Part shown: one piece after another, positions 1 to 9,558 of the stretch
Numbering within the stretch: the stretch's first letter is position 1
How the letters are laid out: each line of letters begins with the position of its first letter
NCBI GenBank assembly: GCA_963753075.1
Contig: CAVWAR010000012.1
Span: 62,001 to 126,000 of the forward strand
Length of the DNA: 64,000 nt
Direction: 5' to 3'
Source of the DNA: Prado023 sp963753075
GTDB lineage: Bacteria; Actinomycetota; Actinomycetes; S36-B12; CAIYMF01
Notes under the pieces: model-generated
Seen by the model: only the letters and a program-made list of their open reading frames with translations
The model's database searches: none
What the model was told of the DNA's origin: nothing
Made by a program: the position numbers and the translations under genes

Positions 1-10
1 CGGTGGACGG

Positions 11-994
11 TCAGTACACCCCGTCCACCGGGGCGCCGGTGCCGGGAGTGATCGGGATGCCGTCGGGATCGAAGCCCATCGGCCGAGTGATCACTGGGAC
101 GACGATGCCGTGCTCGTCGAAGGCCCCCTTGAGCCGCTCGCGCAGCTCCCGGGTCAGCGGGATCTGCTGCGCCGCGCGGGCCTTGGCCAGGACCTTGATG
201 TAGACGGCCTCCCCGGACACCGCCTCAACTCCGGCGAAGATGGGCCGGCCGAGCATCCGTTGGCGGGTCTCCGGGTCGTTGAACATGTCATTGCCGACCT
301 CGAGGACCACCTCGCGGACCGCGGCCAGGTCCGACTTGTACGACACAGGGATCACGGCCGCAGCCATGGTCCAGCCCTGCGACTGGTTGGCGACGCGGAG
401 GATCTCGCCGTTGCGCACGTACCAGACGACCCCAGACGGGTCCCGCAGCCGCGTGACCCGCAGGGCGACCTCCTCGACGGTGCCGATGACCTCGCCGACG
501 TCGACACGGTCGCCGACGCCGTACTGGTCCTCCACGATCATGAAGAAGCCCGACAGGTAGTCCTTGATCAGCGTCTGCGCGCCGAAGCCCAGCGCCACGC
601 CGACCACACCGGCGCTGGCCATGATCGGAGCGATGTTGACGCCCAGCTCGGTGAGGATGATCAGGGCCGCCGTGCCCCAGATCACCAGGACGAGGCCGCT
701 CTGCAGCAGCTGGCCGACGGCGTGTGCGCGCTGTTCGCGGCGCTGGGACATGATCATGGACTGGAGCTCGACGGTCGCCTCGGGCGTGTCGGTCATCGAG
801 TCCTCGCGGCTGCGCCCTGAGGCGACCCAACGCTTCACCGATCGGCGGATGATTCGCGCTCCGACGAGGTGCAGCAGGGTGGCGACCCCGACCACGATGA
901 GGATGGTGATGGCGGTGCTGGAGAACCCCGCCAGCCATTCCCAGAACGTCTCAGGGGTGGCGGAGTCGCTGGTGTCATCTGCGAGGGGATTCAC
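11..994 (-). CDS. MscS-family mechanosensitive ion channel
   Basis: A 327-residue membrane protein of the small-conductance mechanosensitive channel family, which releases solutes when membrane tension rises. Two or three hydrophobic helices fill the N-terminal half (about residues 24-45, 95-115 and 120-150). They are followed by a Gly/Ala-rich pore-like helix (GVVGVALGFGAQTL) and the conserved start of the soluble beta domain (FFMIVEDQYGVGDRVDVG), typical of MscS/YnaI proteins. Start is a GTG just after the divergent intergenic region shared with malQ. The C-terminus is complete, with the stop about 10 bases inside the window edge. Family assignment is confident; gating properties cannot be inferred. 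Confidence 0.9.
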   Translation of the reverse strand: MNPLADDTSDSATPETFWEWLAGFSSTAITILIVVGVATLLHLVGARIIRRSVKRWVASGRSREDSMTDTPEATVELQSMIMSQRREQRAHAVGQLLQSGLVLVIWGTAALIILTELGVNIAPIMASAGVVGVALGFGAQTLIKDYLSGFFMIVEDQYGVGDRVDVGEVIGTVEEVALRVTRLRDPSGVVWYVRNGEILRVANQSQGWTMAAAVIPVSYKSDLAAVREVVLEVGNDMFNDPETRQRMLGRPIFAGVEAVSGEAVYIKVLAKARAAQQIPLTRELRERLKGAFDEHGIVVPVITRPMGFDPDGIPITPGTGAPVDGVY

Positions 995-1208
995 GCTGGC
1001 ACCCTAGCGCTGGGCGGTGGCTGGTGCGGGTCCATGTCCGCCCGGCGTGGGGCCTGCTGGGCGCGCGGCCCGCACCGTGAACGGCCTAGCCTGACACCGA
1101 TGCCCGTGCGAGCCTCGGGTCCGGATCCGGGTCCGCGCCCGGGACGGGCAATCCGAGTTCGGGACCGCATCGGCCAGGACGTCCGACACATGACTGGAGG
1201 CCACCGCT

Positions 1209-3455
1209 GTGAGTGCAGATCGACCGGCGAAGCGTGACGATTCCACCGGGATGCCGTCACCGGACGAGGCAGTGCAGCCGCCCGCGGCGCCCGTCCTCGT
1301 GGAGCCCGAGTGGGTCGAGCCGAGTCAGGAGCTGATCGAGCTCGCCCGCTCCTACGGCGTCGCGGTGGAGTACTGGGACCAGTCCGGTGGGTACCACCGG
1401 GTCGGGGCCGCCACCATCATGGCGGTGCTCGCGGCGCTCGAGGTGGATGTCAGCTCGCCCGATGCGATCTGGACCGCGCTCTACGATCGCCGCAACGCCC
1501 CATGGCGACGGATGATCCCGCCGGTGTTCGTCACCAGGGCGGGGTCGGACAACCAGTGCTGGGTGCACGTCCCCCATGGTGACGCCGTGTCCATGTGGGT
1601 CGATCGGGAGCAGGGCGGCGACGCCTGGTTCCTCGACCAGGTGGATCGCTGGGTGGAGCCGCGGCACGTCGACGGGGTCCTCGTCGGTGAGGCCACGTTC
1701 CGGATCCCGTGGGACCTGCCCCTGGGGTGGCACACGCTGTGGGCGCGCTCCGAGGGTGCTGACGGTGTGGTGCGGGAAGCCTCCTGCCCGCTGGTCGTCA
1801 CCCCCGAGCGGCTTGATCCGCCGGCCCTGGCCGCCGGCCGCCAGTGGGGCTTCATGACCCAGGTGTACTCGATGCGATCCGAGGGCTCCTGGGGTGTTGG
1901 TGACCTGGTCGACCTGGCCGACCTGGCCGCGTGGAGCGGTCATGCGGAGGGCGCCGACTTCGTCCTGGTCAACCCCATGCACGCTTCGCTGCCGATCGCT
2001 CCGATGGAGCCCTCGCCCTACCTGCCCGTCACCCGTCGCTTCGCCAACCCCATCTACCTGCGGGTCGAGGCCATCGAGGAGTACTCGGGGCTGTCGATGC
2101 AGGAGCGCTCGCGGATCGAGGCACTGTCGATCCCGGTGCGCGCGCTGTCGACCTCACCGGACCTCATCGACCGAGACGTCATCTGGGCGGCGAAGTCCAA
2201 GGCACTCGCGATCGTCTTCGCAGGCGCCATGTCGCCCGGACGACGAGCGCTGTTCGATGCCTTTGTCGGGCGCGAGGGGCAGGGCCTGACCGACTTCGCG
2301 ACCTGGTGCGCGCTGGTGGAGGAGTACGGTCCGGACTTCGCGACCTGGCCGGCCCCCCTGCGCGATGCCCGCTCGGGTCAGGTGGCCCAGGAGCGCGAGC
2401 GGCTCGCGGACCGGGTCCGCTGGCACTCGTGGCTGCAGTGGCAGCTCGACGAGCAGATGACCCGGGCCCAGCAGGCGGCAGTCGACGCCGGCATGCGCTC
2501 GGGGATCGTGCACGACCTGGCCGTCGGGGTGCACCCGGAGGGATCGGACGCCTGGGCGCTCAGTGGCGTGCTGGCCCAGGGTGTCTCGGTGGGAGCCCCC
2601 CCGGACATGTACAACCAGATGGGGCAGAACTGGTCGCAGCCGCCTTGGCGCCCGGATGCGCTGGCCGAGGTGGGATTCGCCCCGTACCGCGACATGCTGC
2701 GCACCATCCTGCGACACGCGGGCGGGATCCGGGTCGACCATGTCCTCGGCCTGTTCCGGCTCTGGTGGATCCCCGAGGGGATGCCCGCATACAGCGGCAC
2801 GTTCGTCACCTCGGACCATGAGGCACTGATCGGGATCCTGGCCCTGGAGTCCCAGCGGGCGGGCGCCTGGCTGGTGGGCGAGGACCTCGGCACCGTGGAG
2901 CAGTGGGTCAAGGACTACCTGCAGGACCGCGGTGTCCTGGGCACCACGATCATGTGGTTCGAGCGTGACTACGCCGTCCAACCCGACGTGCCCCTGGCGC
3001 CGGAGGCGTGGCGGCCCAACGTCCTTGCCTCGGTGACAGTGCATGACCTGCCGCCGACTGCGGGGTACCTCGCCGGCGAGCATGTCCGGATCCGAGATGA
3101 GCTGGGTCTGCTCACGCGTCCTGCCGAGGAGGAGCTGGCAGAGAGCGCAGCCCAGGTGGCTGAGTGGCGGGCGATGTGCGTCGACCGCGGCCTGATGCCG
3201 GCCGATGGCTCGGACGAGGACCTGATCGTTGCCCTGACTGCGCTGGTCGCGGGGTCCCCGTCGGTGCTCGTGGGCGTTGCCCTGACAGACGCCGTGGGAG
3301 ATCGTCGGGCGCAGAACCAGCCCGGCACGGACAAGGAGTACCCGAACTGGCAGGTGCCGCTCACCGACTCTGCGGGCCGGGCCGTCCTGATCGATGACCT
3401 CCCCGGCAGCCCGCTGTTGCGTCGGCTGGTTGACGCGGTCAACCGCAAGGGGTAG
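1209..3455 (+). CDS. malQ: 4-alpha-glucanotransferase (amylomaltase)
   Basis: A GH77 enzyme of 748 residues that transfers alpha-1,4-glucan segments between maltodextrins in the cytoplasm during glycogen/maltodextrin turnover. An N-terminal beta-rich region of about 190 residues, common in actinobacterial MalQ, precedes the barrel. Catalytic residues are visible: nucleophile Asp510 in RVDHVLGLFR, acid/base Glu558 in VGEDLGTVE, and Asp613 in VTVHDLPPTAGY. The substrate-loop region with YNQMGQNW is present, and the length fits the long actinobacterial form. The GTG start is preceded by GGAGG about 8 bases upstream. It is divergent from mscS and convergent with pepN. Works with the treS-maltokinase and UGPase genes elsewhere in the window in alpha-glucan metabolism. 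Confidence 0.96.
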   Translation: MSADRPAKRDDSTGMPSPDEAVQPPAAPVLVEPEWVEPSQELIELARSYGVAVEYWDQSGGYHRVGAATIMAVLAALEVDVSSPDAIWTALYDRRNAPWRRMIPPVFVTRAGSDNQCWVHVPHGDAVSMWVDREQGGDAWFLDQVDRWVEPRHVDGVLVGEATFRIPWDLPLGWHTLWARSEGADGVVREASCPLVVTPERLDPPALAAGRQWGFMTQVYSMRSEGSWGVGDLVDLADLAAWSGHAEGADFVLVNPMHASLPIAPMEPSPYLPVTRRFANPIYLRVEAIEEYSGLSMQERSRIEALSIPVRALSTSPDLIDRDVIWAAKSKALAIVFAGAMSPGRRALFDAFVGREGQGLTDFATWCALVEEYGPDFATWPAPLRDARSGQVAQERERLADRVRWHSWLQWQLDEQMTRAQQAAVDAGMRSGIVHDLAVGVHPEGSDAWALSGVLAQGVSVGAPPDMYNQMGQNWSQPPWRPDALAEVGFAPYRDMLRTILRHAGGIRVDHVLGLFRLWWIPEGMPAYSGTFVTSDHEALIGILALESQRAGAWLVGEDLGTVEQWVKDYLQDRGVLGTTIMWFERDYAVQPDVPLAPEAWRPNVLASVTVHDLPPTAGYLAGEHVRIRDELGLLTRPAEEELAESAAQVAEWRAMCVDRGLMPADGSDEDLIVALTALVAGSPSVLVGVALTDAVGDRRAQNQPGTDKEYPNWQVPLTDSAGRAVLIDDLPGSPLLRRLVDAVNRKG

Positions 3456-3510
3456 CCGTCGCCTGGGTCGTTACGTGGTTCGCCCGCTCGGGCGCGGACC
3501 CGACCACCGC

Positions 3511-6060
3511 TCAGGCGTCTCGGGCCTGGCAGCGCAGGGCCCGCTCGACTCCGTCCAGGCTCTCGGCGATCACGCGGCGCAGGCCGCTGGGCAGGTCCTC
3601 GTTGTCCAGATGGGCCCGGGTCAGCGCAACGGTCGTGGGCTCGACCAGGAGGATGGGGTAGAGCGCTGAGGCCAGCATGCTGCCCATCTCCAGGCTGCGG
3701 CTGTGCCAGACCTCGCCGATGACGTCGAAGTAGCGGGTCCGAAACGGTCGGTACAGCTCGCGCTGGTCGGCGATCAGCAGCCCGGACAGCGTTGCCTGAA
3801 GCATCGCGTTGGGCAGCGTCACGTCGGTGATGGCAGTGTTCCAGGCCTGCTCCTTGACCTCGGGTGAGGGGATCGCGGCTTGTGCTGCCGCGGCGTTCCG
3901 GCGCCCCGTGGCCGTGTCGTCGCGGGCGAGCTCGGCGGCGATGGCCGGGCCGTCCTGGCGGCCGACAGCGACCAACCGGGTGAGCACGGACCAGCGCAGG
4001 TCCGTGTCGACGGCCAGCCCCTCGATCGCGACCGAGCCGTCGAGCATCCCGGTGAGCAGGTCGAGCGCGGGTCCGGTCCGGGCCACCGCTATCAGGGATC
4101 GGGCGTAGGCCAACTGATGGTCGCTGCCTGGCTCGGCGGCCAGCAGGGCGGCCTGCATGCCGGCCTCGAAGCGCATCTTGTACCCCTCGCGATGCGCGTG
4201 GGACGCGTACAGGTCCATGGCCGTGCGGACCTGTAGCAGCACCTTCTGGACGACGCCGATGTCGGTCTCGGCCGGCAGCGCAGACAGGGCCATCTGCAGG
4301 TAGTCGCCGGTGGACCACTCGGCGTCGCGGGTCATGTCCCACGCCGCGCCCCAGACCAGGGCGCGTGGCATCGGGCGGTCGAGGTGCCCGAGCCGGGAGA
4401 TCACCGTCGCTGAGGAGCGTTCGCCCAGCCGGATCTTGGCGAAGGTCAGGTCGTCGTCGTTGATCAGCATCAGGTCGGCTGCGCGCCGCCCGGCGAACTG
4501 CGGGAGCTCGGTGCGCTCGCCGACCAGGTCGACCTCGACCTGGTCCGTGCGGGTCAGGCGGTCATCGACCATCTCGTAGAGGCCGACCCTGATCCGGTGG
4601 CTGCGCAGGACCGGCTCCAGCCCGGCCGGCGTGCCCGGCGGCTCCTGGACGATCGTGACCGTGCCGTACGTGTCCGGGTCGGCGTACACGACCTCACCGC
4701 GCAGCAGGTTGACCCCGGAGGTCTGCAGCCACTCGTGGGTCCACTGGGTGAGGTCCCGCCCCGAGGTCGCCTCGAGCTCGATGAGCAGGTCATGCAGCTC
4801 GGTGTTGCCCCACTTGTGCGTGGCGAAGTAGTTGCGCAGGCCAGCCAGGAACTCCTCCTCGCCCACCCAGGCGACCAGCTGCCGCAGGGCGGAGGCGCCC
4901 TTGGCATAGGTGATCCCGTCGAAGTTCAGCTTCACCGCCTCCAGGTCGATCATGTCAGTGGCGATCGGGTGGGTGGAGGGCAGCTGGTCCTGGCGGTAGG
5001 CCCAGGTCTTGCGCAGGTTCCCGAAGGTGGTCCATGCCTCCGTGTAGGCCGTGGCCGTGGCCATGGTGTGGTACGACGCCCACTCTGCGAAGGATTCGTT
5101 GAGCCAGAGGTCATCCCACCAGCGCATGGTCACGAGGTCGCCGAACCACATGTGCGCCAACTCGTGCAGGATCGTGTTCGCTCGGTTCTCGTAGGCGACC
5201 TCTGTCTCCCGGGACCGGAAGATGTAGTCCTCCATGATCGTGACGCAGCCGGCGTTCTCCATCGCGCCGGCGTTGTACTCCGGCACGAACAGCTGGTCGT
5301 ACTTGCCGAACGGGTAGGGGTGGCCGAAGGCCTGCTCGAGGTAGGCCATGCCCTGCTTGGTCTCGGCCAGGATCCGGTCGGCATCGAGGTAGGGGGCCAT
5401 CGAGGTTCGGCAGAAGACGCCCATCGGGTACGTGCCGTGCGGGCCGACGTACTCGTCGCGGACGACGTGGTACGGCCCCGCGACCAGCGCCGTGATGTAC
5501 GTGGACATCCGCGCCGTCGGTGCGAAGTGCCAGCGGGCAACCCCCGCGCGCAGACCTGCCGGCTCGGGGGTGGGTGAGTTCGACACGACCTGCCAGTGGT
5601 CCGGCGCTGTGACGTGCAGCGTGAACACGGACTTCAGGTCGGGCTGGTCGAAGCAGGCGTAGACACGCTGGGCATCGGCGGTTTCGAACTGGCTGTACAG
5701 GTAGACCTCGTCATCGACAGGGTCGACCAGCCGGTGCAGACCCTCGCCGGTTCGTGAGTACGCGCACTCGGCGACGACGACCAGGGTGTTCCCGGCTGCC
5801 AGCGCGGGCAACGGCAGCCGCTGCCCGGTGTACCCCGACACATCAATCGGCTCGCCGTTCAGGCTCGCCGAGATCACGGTGGGCGCGACGAGGTCGATCC
5901 ACGTGCTGGCCCCCGGTTGATGGCACGCAAACGTGACGGTCGTCGTCGACAGGAACGTCGAGTCCGACGTGGTCAGGTCCAGGTCGATGTCGTAGGAGTC
6001 CACGGACAGCACGTCCGCTCGCTGGGCGGCTTCCTGGCGGGACAGGGCCGGATGTGCCAC
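3511..6060 (-). CDS. pepN: Aminopeptidase N (M1 family zinc metalloprotease)
   Basis: An M1 aminopeptidase of about 849 residues that removes N-terminal amino acids from peptides in the cytoplasm. The substrate-anchoring GAMEN motif lies at residues 265-269, the zinc motif HELAH at 299-303, and the third ligand Glu about 20 residues later in NESFAEW. An ERAP1-like C-terminal helical domain follows, as in actinobacterial PepN. The frame is open further upstream to 6261, but that would overlap cutC. The GTG at 6060 has GGAG six bases upstream and gives the usual family N-terminus (HPALSRQEAAQRADVL). It lies 110 bp downstream of cutC on the same strand. Confidence 0.95.
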   Translation of the reverse strand: MAHPALSRQEAAQRADVLSVDSYDIDLDLTTSDSTFLSTTTVTFACHQPGASTWIDLVAPTVISASLNGEPIDVSGYTGQRLPLPALAAGNTLVVVAECAYSRTGEGLHRLVDPVDDEVYLYSQFETADAQRVYACFDQPDLKSVFTLHVTAPDHWQVVSNSPTPEPAGLRAGVARWHFAPTARMSTYITALVAGPYHVVRDEYVGPHGTYPMGVFCRTSMAPYLDADRILAETKQGMAYLEQAFGHPYPFGKYDQLFVPEYNAGAMENAGCVTIMEDYIFRSRETEVAYENRANTILHELAHMWFGDLVTMRWWDDLWLNESFAEWASYHTMATATAYTEAWTTFGNLRKTWAYRQDQLPSTHPIATDMIDLEAVKLNFDGITYAKGASALRQLVAWVGEEEFLAGLRNYFATHKWGNTELHDLLIELEATSGRDLTQWTHEWLQTSGVNLLRGEVVYADPDTYGTVTIVQEPPGTPAGLEPVLRSHRIRVGLYEMVDDRLTRTDQVEVDLVGERTELPQFAGRRAADLMLINDDDLTFAKIRLGERSSATVISRLGHLDRPMPRALVWGAAWDMTRDAEWSTGDYLQMALSALPAETDIGVVQKVLLQVRTAMDLYASHAHREGYKMRFEAGMQAALLAAEPGSDHQLAYARSLIAVARTGPALDLLTGMLDGSVAIEGLAVDTDLRWSVLTRLVAVGRQDGPAIAAELARDDTATGRRNAAAAQAAIPSPEVKEQAWNTAITDVTLPNAMLQATLSGLLIADQRELYRPFRTRYFDVIGEVWHSRSLEMGSMLASALYPILLVEPTTVALTRAHLDNEDLPSGLRRVIAESLDGVERALRCQARDA

Positions 6061-6170
6061 GTGGGACTCCAAGTCGGTTGGCGCGGGCGCCACGCCCACG
6101 AGCGAGCGGGCGGCACGGTTCGGGCTGCATTGTTCCACGCCCAGAGTCTCAGACCAGCCCGCGTGCGAGC

Positions 6171-6974
6171 TCAGGCGGCTCCACCGAAGCGCCCGGATGG
6201 AGCAACGTCGACCAGCGCGTCGCGGATCCGGGCAAGCTGCTCGATGTCCGGGGCCGGCCATCCGTTCACCGGCCAGCTCGGCCCGGGCCCCGCGGTCACC
6301 CCCACCATCCCCGACGGACCTGGCGAGGCACCGTTGGTTCGGTAGCCGCGGGCGGAGACGTGGATCTCCGGCACGAGCGTGTCGGCGACGAGGTCGCGCG
6401 CGGTGTCAGCGGTGATTCCTCCGCCGGCCATGACGATCCGTCCGTCGGGGGCGTTGCCCACGAGCCGCGCGAGCATCGCGGCCCCGTCGACCGCCGTCGG
6501 GGCGCCTCCACTGGTGAGGACCCGGTCGCACCCGAGGCCGAAGGCCATCTCCACCGCGACCTCGATGTTGCGCGCAACGTCGACGGCCCGGTGGAACGTC
6601 ACCGACAACCCCGAGCCAGCGGAGATCAGGCGCTGCAGGAGGTCCACGTCGACGTCGCCCTCCGCGGTGACGACACCGACCACCAGCCCGTGGGCCCCCA
6701 GCCGGACGGCCGTGGCGACGTCGCGGAGCATCGTCGCCTGCTCGTCGCGGTCGTAGACGAACCCGCCGCCGCGGGGCCGGATCATGACGTGGATCGGTGT
6801 GCCGTGGGGGTGGGCGAGCTCGAGGGCAGTCTCGATCGTGCCGGCGGACGGCGTCGTGCCCCCCTGGGGATCGTTCTCGCACAGCTCCACCCGGTCGGCG
6901 CCTCCGAGCAGGGCCAACCGGGCGGCTGCGACCGACGTTGCCAGAACCTCGATCGGGGGTCCGATGCGACTCAT
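6171..6974 (-). CDS. cutC: Copper homeostasis protein CutC
   Basis: A 267-residue TIM-barrel protein of the CutC family. The diagnostic N-terminus IEVLATSVAAARLALLGGADRVELCEN and the internal IHVMIRPRGGGFVY and VTFHRAVDVARN segments are all present. The family has been linked to copper handling, but its biochemical activity is disputed, so the name says more about homology than function. The start codon is 29 bp from the divergent rpiB start. It may be co-transcribed with pepN downstream. The tail after the last barrel strand is about 20 residues longer than in E. coli CutC. Confidence 0.92.
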   Translation of the reverse strand: MSRIGPPIEVLATSVAAARLALLGGADRVELCENDPQGGTTPSAGTIETALELAHPHGTPIHVMIRPRGGGFVYDRDEQATMLRDVATAVRLGAHGLVVGVVTAEGDVDVDLLQRLISAGSGLSVTFHRAVDVARNIEVAVEMAFGLGCDRVLTSGGAPTAVDGAAMLARLVGNAPDGRIVMAGGGITADTARDLVADTLVPEIHVSARGYRTNGASPGPSGMVGVTAGPGPSWPVNGWPAPDIEQLARIRDALVDVAPSGRFGGAA

Positions 6975-7003
6975 GGGTCCAGCATCCGACAGAATCAGGT
7001 TTC

Positions 7004-7453
7004 ATGCGGGTTCATCTGGGTTGTGACCATGCTGGCTACGAGTTGAAGGAGATGCTGGCTCGGTACCTGCGCAATGCGGGCCACAACGTCGTGGACCACG
7101 GAGCGCACTCCTACGACGCCACCGACGACTACCCGGCCTTCTGCTTCGAGGCTGCTGAAGCGGTCGTGGATGAGCCTGGGAGCCTCGGGATCGTGATCGG
7201 TGGGTCCGGGAACGGCGAGCAGATCGCGGCCAACAAGGTGCTCGGCATTCGCGCGGCGCTGGCCTGGTCGGTCGAGATGGCCAGACTGGCTCGGGAGCAC
7301 AACGACGCCAACGTGGTGTCCATCGGGGCGCGCATGCATCCGACCGAGGAGTCCTTCGAGATCGCGCGCACGTTCCTGGAGACGTCGTTCACCGAGGACG
7401 CACGCCACCAGCGCCGCATCGACCAGTTGGCGCAGTACGAGTCCGACCGCTGA
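7004..7453 (+). CDS. rpiB: Ribose-5-phosphate isomerase B
   Basis: A 149-residue RpiB/LacA-family sugar-phosphate isomerase interconverting ribose-5-phosphate and ribulose-5-phosphate. Family signatures visible are HLGCDHAGYELK near the N-terminus and GIVIGGSGNGEQIAANK, whose GGSGNG loop is typical of the mycobacterial branch, which has Ser/Glu rather than the Cys of E. coli RpiB. The reading frame is open far upstream, but homology begins at the ATG at 7004, which also clears the divergent cutC gene. It supplies the non-oxidative side of the pentose-phosphate pathway whose oxidative operon sits at 26.8-30.1 kb. Confidence 0.95.
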   Translation: MRVHLGCDHAGYELKEMLARYLRNAGHNVVDHGAHSYDATDDYPAFCFEAAEAVVDEPGSLGIVIGGSGNGEQIAANKVLGIRAALAWSVEMARLAREHNDANVVSIGARMHPTEESFEIARTFLETSFTEDARHQRRIDQLAQYESDR

Positions 7454-7530
7454 CCTGGGCCGCACGTGGCCGAAGCTCGCCGCGGGCCGGCGCCGGCTGT
7501 GGGTCGGGACAGTCGGGGGTCAGGCTCGGA

Positions 7531-8007
7531 TCAGACGGGACCCCAGGTCGAGAACGGCTCTCGGGCGAGGTTCACGTTGAAGTAGCGCATGTCGTCCGAG
7601 ACCTCCGCGCCTGACCAGGCGGGGAGGACGACGTGCTCGTCGGCGTCTGCGAGCTCCACCTCGGCCATCACGAGGGGGGCATTCGCGCCGGCGAACACGT
7701 CCACCTCCCAGACGTGGGATCCCACGGGGACGAGATGCCGGACCTTGTCGATGACCGGCCCCTGCGCCAGCTCCTCGAGCATGGCCAGGGCGTCGTCGAC
7801 TGGGATCTCGTACTCGAACTCACTTCGGGCCACCCCGGTCGTGGCCCCCTTGACCGTGAGGTAGCCCGTGTCGGCCCGCACCCGGACGCGCACCGTGGCG
7901 ACCTCGGTCTGGGCGATGTAGCCCTGGACGATCCTGGTCGCGGACGTCACGGCGTCGCGCCAGCTGTCATCGGTCACGAGGAACTTGCGCTCGACTTCTA
8001 CTCCCAT
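7531..8007 (-). CDS. CYTH domain protein (probable inorganic triphosphatase)
   Basis: A 158-residue single-domain CYTH protein. The hallmark ExExK signature appears at the very N-terminus (VEVERKFLV). It is followed by paired basic strands (VRVRVRADTGYLTVKG) and acidic strands (FEYEIPVDD; MAEVELADADE) that line the triphosphate tunnel. Family members hydrolyse tripolyphosphate or thiamine triphosphate, and some are class IV adenylate cyclases. Small bacterial stand-alone versions are mostly tripolyphosphatases, so that role is preferred by inference. It starts 7 bp after the stop of the upstream carboxypeptidase gene and is probably co-transcribed with it. Confidence 0.88.
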   Translation of the reverse strand: MGVEVERKFLVTDDSWRDAVTSATRIVQGYIAQTEVATVRVRVRADTGYLTVKGATTGVARSEFEYEIPVDDALAMLEELAQGPVIDKVRHLVPVGSHVWEVDVFAGANAPLVMAEVELADADEHVVLPAWSGAEVSDDMRYFNVNLAREPFSTWGPV

Positions 8008-8014
8008 ATCCGAC

Positions 8015-9451
8015 CTACCAGCATCCGGTGATGCCCGACACGACCCGGTCGACTGCCTTGCGGGTGGTCAGGCGCGAGTAGCGGGTGGGTCGGGAGTTGA
8101 CGATGGAGACGAACACCTTCGTGTGCCCGTCGGCCCCAGCAGCGTATCCGGCCAACGCGATCGAGTCGGCCAGGGTGCCGGTCTTGGCCTGGACCAGACC
8201 TGCGGCACACCGCGCCCGCTTGGCCGTGAACCGCAGGTAGGCCGCCTGGAGGGTCCCGGTGCGTCCCGCCACGGGCAACCAGCCGCGCAGGCGTTCCAGT
8301 TCCGGATGGTCGGCCGACAGGGCCAGGGTCAGCGCGGCCGTGAGTGCCCGAGCGGTGAGCCGGCCGTCGAGCGACAGGCCGCTGCCGTCGATGATCTGGA
8401 CGCGCCGCATGGGCACGCCCAGCTCGGTGAGCGTGTCGGTCAGCGCCTGGCGCGCGCCATCCCAGGTGCCCGGAAGACCCCGGGCGACGGCGATGTGCCG
8501 GAACAGCATCTCGGCGGTGTCGTTGTCCGAGACCAGCAGCGTCCGGGAGACGGCCTTGGCCAGTCGGTGGCCGCGGTAGCTGGCCAGGGTCGCCGAATCC
8601 GTGCCAGCGACACCCTCGCCCGAGTAGGTGGCTGCCACCCCGGCTGCGCGCAGTGCGGCGGCGAAGTAGGCCCCGGTGTCCTTGGTGGCATCTCGGACCT
8701 TCCGGTCGTCCCGGGCGAACGCGCCGACTGGACGGACCTCGTTGGGCAAGTAGAAGTTCGGCCACCCGCGCGACTGGCCACTGCCGCCGAACAGCGAGTC
8801 GTCGGCGCGCACCGTGATCCTGCGTGCGGTCGGCTCTGCGGGCGCATTCGACGGATCGGGGCCGCTCGTGGCGGGGAGGCTGGACGCGGAGGGTTCGGGG
8901 GAGCCCGACGCTTCGGGCGCGGGGGAGGCCGGCCCTTCGCCCGCCGAGGCAGTGGTGAGTGCAGCGGCGGTCCGCCTGGCCAGGGCCCGGAGGTTGGCGC
9001 TGGTGAGCAGGGGGTCGCCGCCAGCGACGAGGATGATCTCGTCCGGGGTCGAGCCCTGACGCACCGTGGTGGGGAAACGGTGCTCAGGACCGAGCAGGCT
9101 CAGCGCGCCGATGGTCGTCAGGATCTTCGTCGTCGAGGCGCCCCGCAGCGCGGCCTTGCTCCGGCGCTTGTAGACGAACTCGCCATCCTCGGCGTCGAAG
9201 ACGCTCATCGTGAAGCGCTTGCCCAGGATCTTCTTCCGGGTGCGCTTGGGCAGCACCGACTTGATCCGGGCGTTGGCCGCGACGGTGGGGATGAGCAGCT
9301 GCTGGACGCTCGGCGCGGCGGCCGGGGTGCCGACGGAGTTCGGGGCCGCCACGGCGCCGGGCAGAGCTCCGGCCGCCGCCGTGGGCCCGGCCAAGGCGAC
9401 CAGGGCTGCGGCCAGGGCGATCCCGGTCAGGGATGACGTGGGGCGACGCAT
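8015..9451 (-). CDS. dacB: D-alanyl-D-alanine carboxypeptidase/endopeptidase (PBP4, S13 family)
   Basis: A 478-residue secreted penicillin-binding protein that trims or opens peptidoglycan cross-links. An N-terminal signal segment (about residues 8-27, Ala/Leu-rich) is present. The three active-site boxes are intact: Ser106-x-x-Lys109 in STTK, Ser308-Asp-Asn in SDN, and KTG at Lys423. A low-complexity Ala/Ser/Pro/Glu stretch (about residues 165-210) sits in the large insertion between the first two boxes, as in other S13 enzymes. The chain ends with a C-terminal GISGCW-like Cys-Trp (actual end ITGCW). Upstream of the CYTH gene in the same orientation. Confidence 0.93.
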   Translation of the reverse strand: MRRPTSSLTGIALAAALVALAGPTAAAGALPGAVAAPNSVGTPAAAPSVQQLLIPTVAANARIKSVLPKRTRKKILGKRFTMSVFDAEDGEFVYKRRSKAALRGASTTKILTTIGALSLLGPEHRFPTTVRQGSTPDEIILVAGGDPLLTSANLRALARRTAAALTTASAGEGPASPAPEASGSPEPSASSLPATSGPDPSNAPAEPTARRITVRADDSLFGGSGQSRGWPNFYLPNEVRPVGAFARDDRKVRDATKDTGAYFAAALRAAGVAATYSGEGVAGTDSATLASYRGHRLAKAVSRTLLVSDNDTAEMLFRHIAVARGLPGTWDGARQALTDTLTELGVPMRRVQIIDGSGLSLDGRLTARALTAALTLALSADHPELERLRGWLPVAGRTGTLQAAYLRFTAKRARCAAGLVQAKTGTLADSIALAGYAAGADGHTKVFVSIVNSRPTRYSRLTTRKAVDRVVSGITGCW

Positions 9452-9558
9452 GGTGACACGGTAATGGGTACGTGATTGCTCACTGTGACAGGCTCCGGCT
9501 AGCGTGGGGATAAGGAAGCGGCAGCCAGCCCGGCAGAACAGCAGTTCTCGCCACCGGA

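Noticed and set aside
1117..1135. GGTCCGGATCCGGGTCC repeats before malQ
   Set aside because: Short GC-rich repetition with no extended symmetry or recurrence; probably compositional.
4597..5577. Long antisense open frame over pepN (and many similar ones over malQ, dacB, rocD, treS)
   Set aside because: Antisense frames stay open in high-GC genes because of codon bias. None has a ribosome binding site plus a recognisable protein.
6061..6261. 67-residue N-terminal extension of pepN
   Set aside because: It overlaps cutC, lacks homology, and a better start (GTG 6060 with GGAG) is available.
9484..9490. TGTCACA (minus strand) upstream of dacB as a second ECF41 promoter
   Set aside because: No CGTC occurs 16 bp downstream; the bases there are CCAT.
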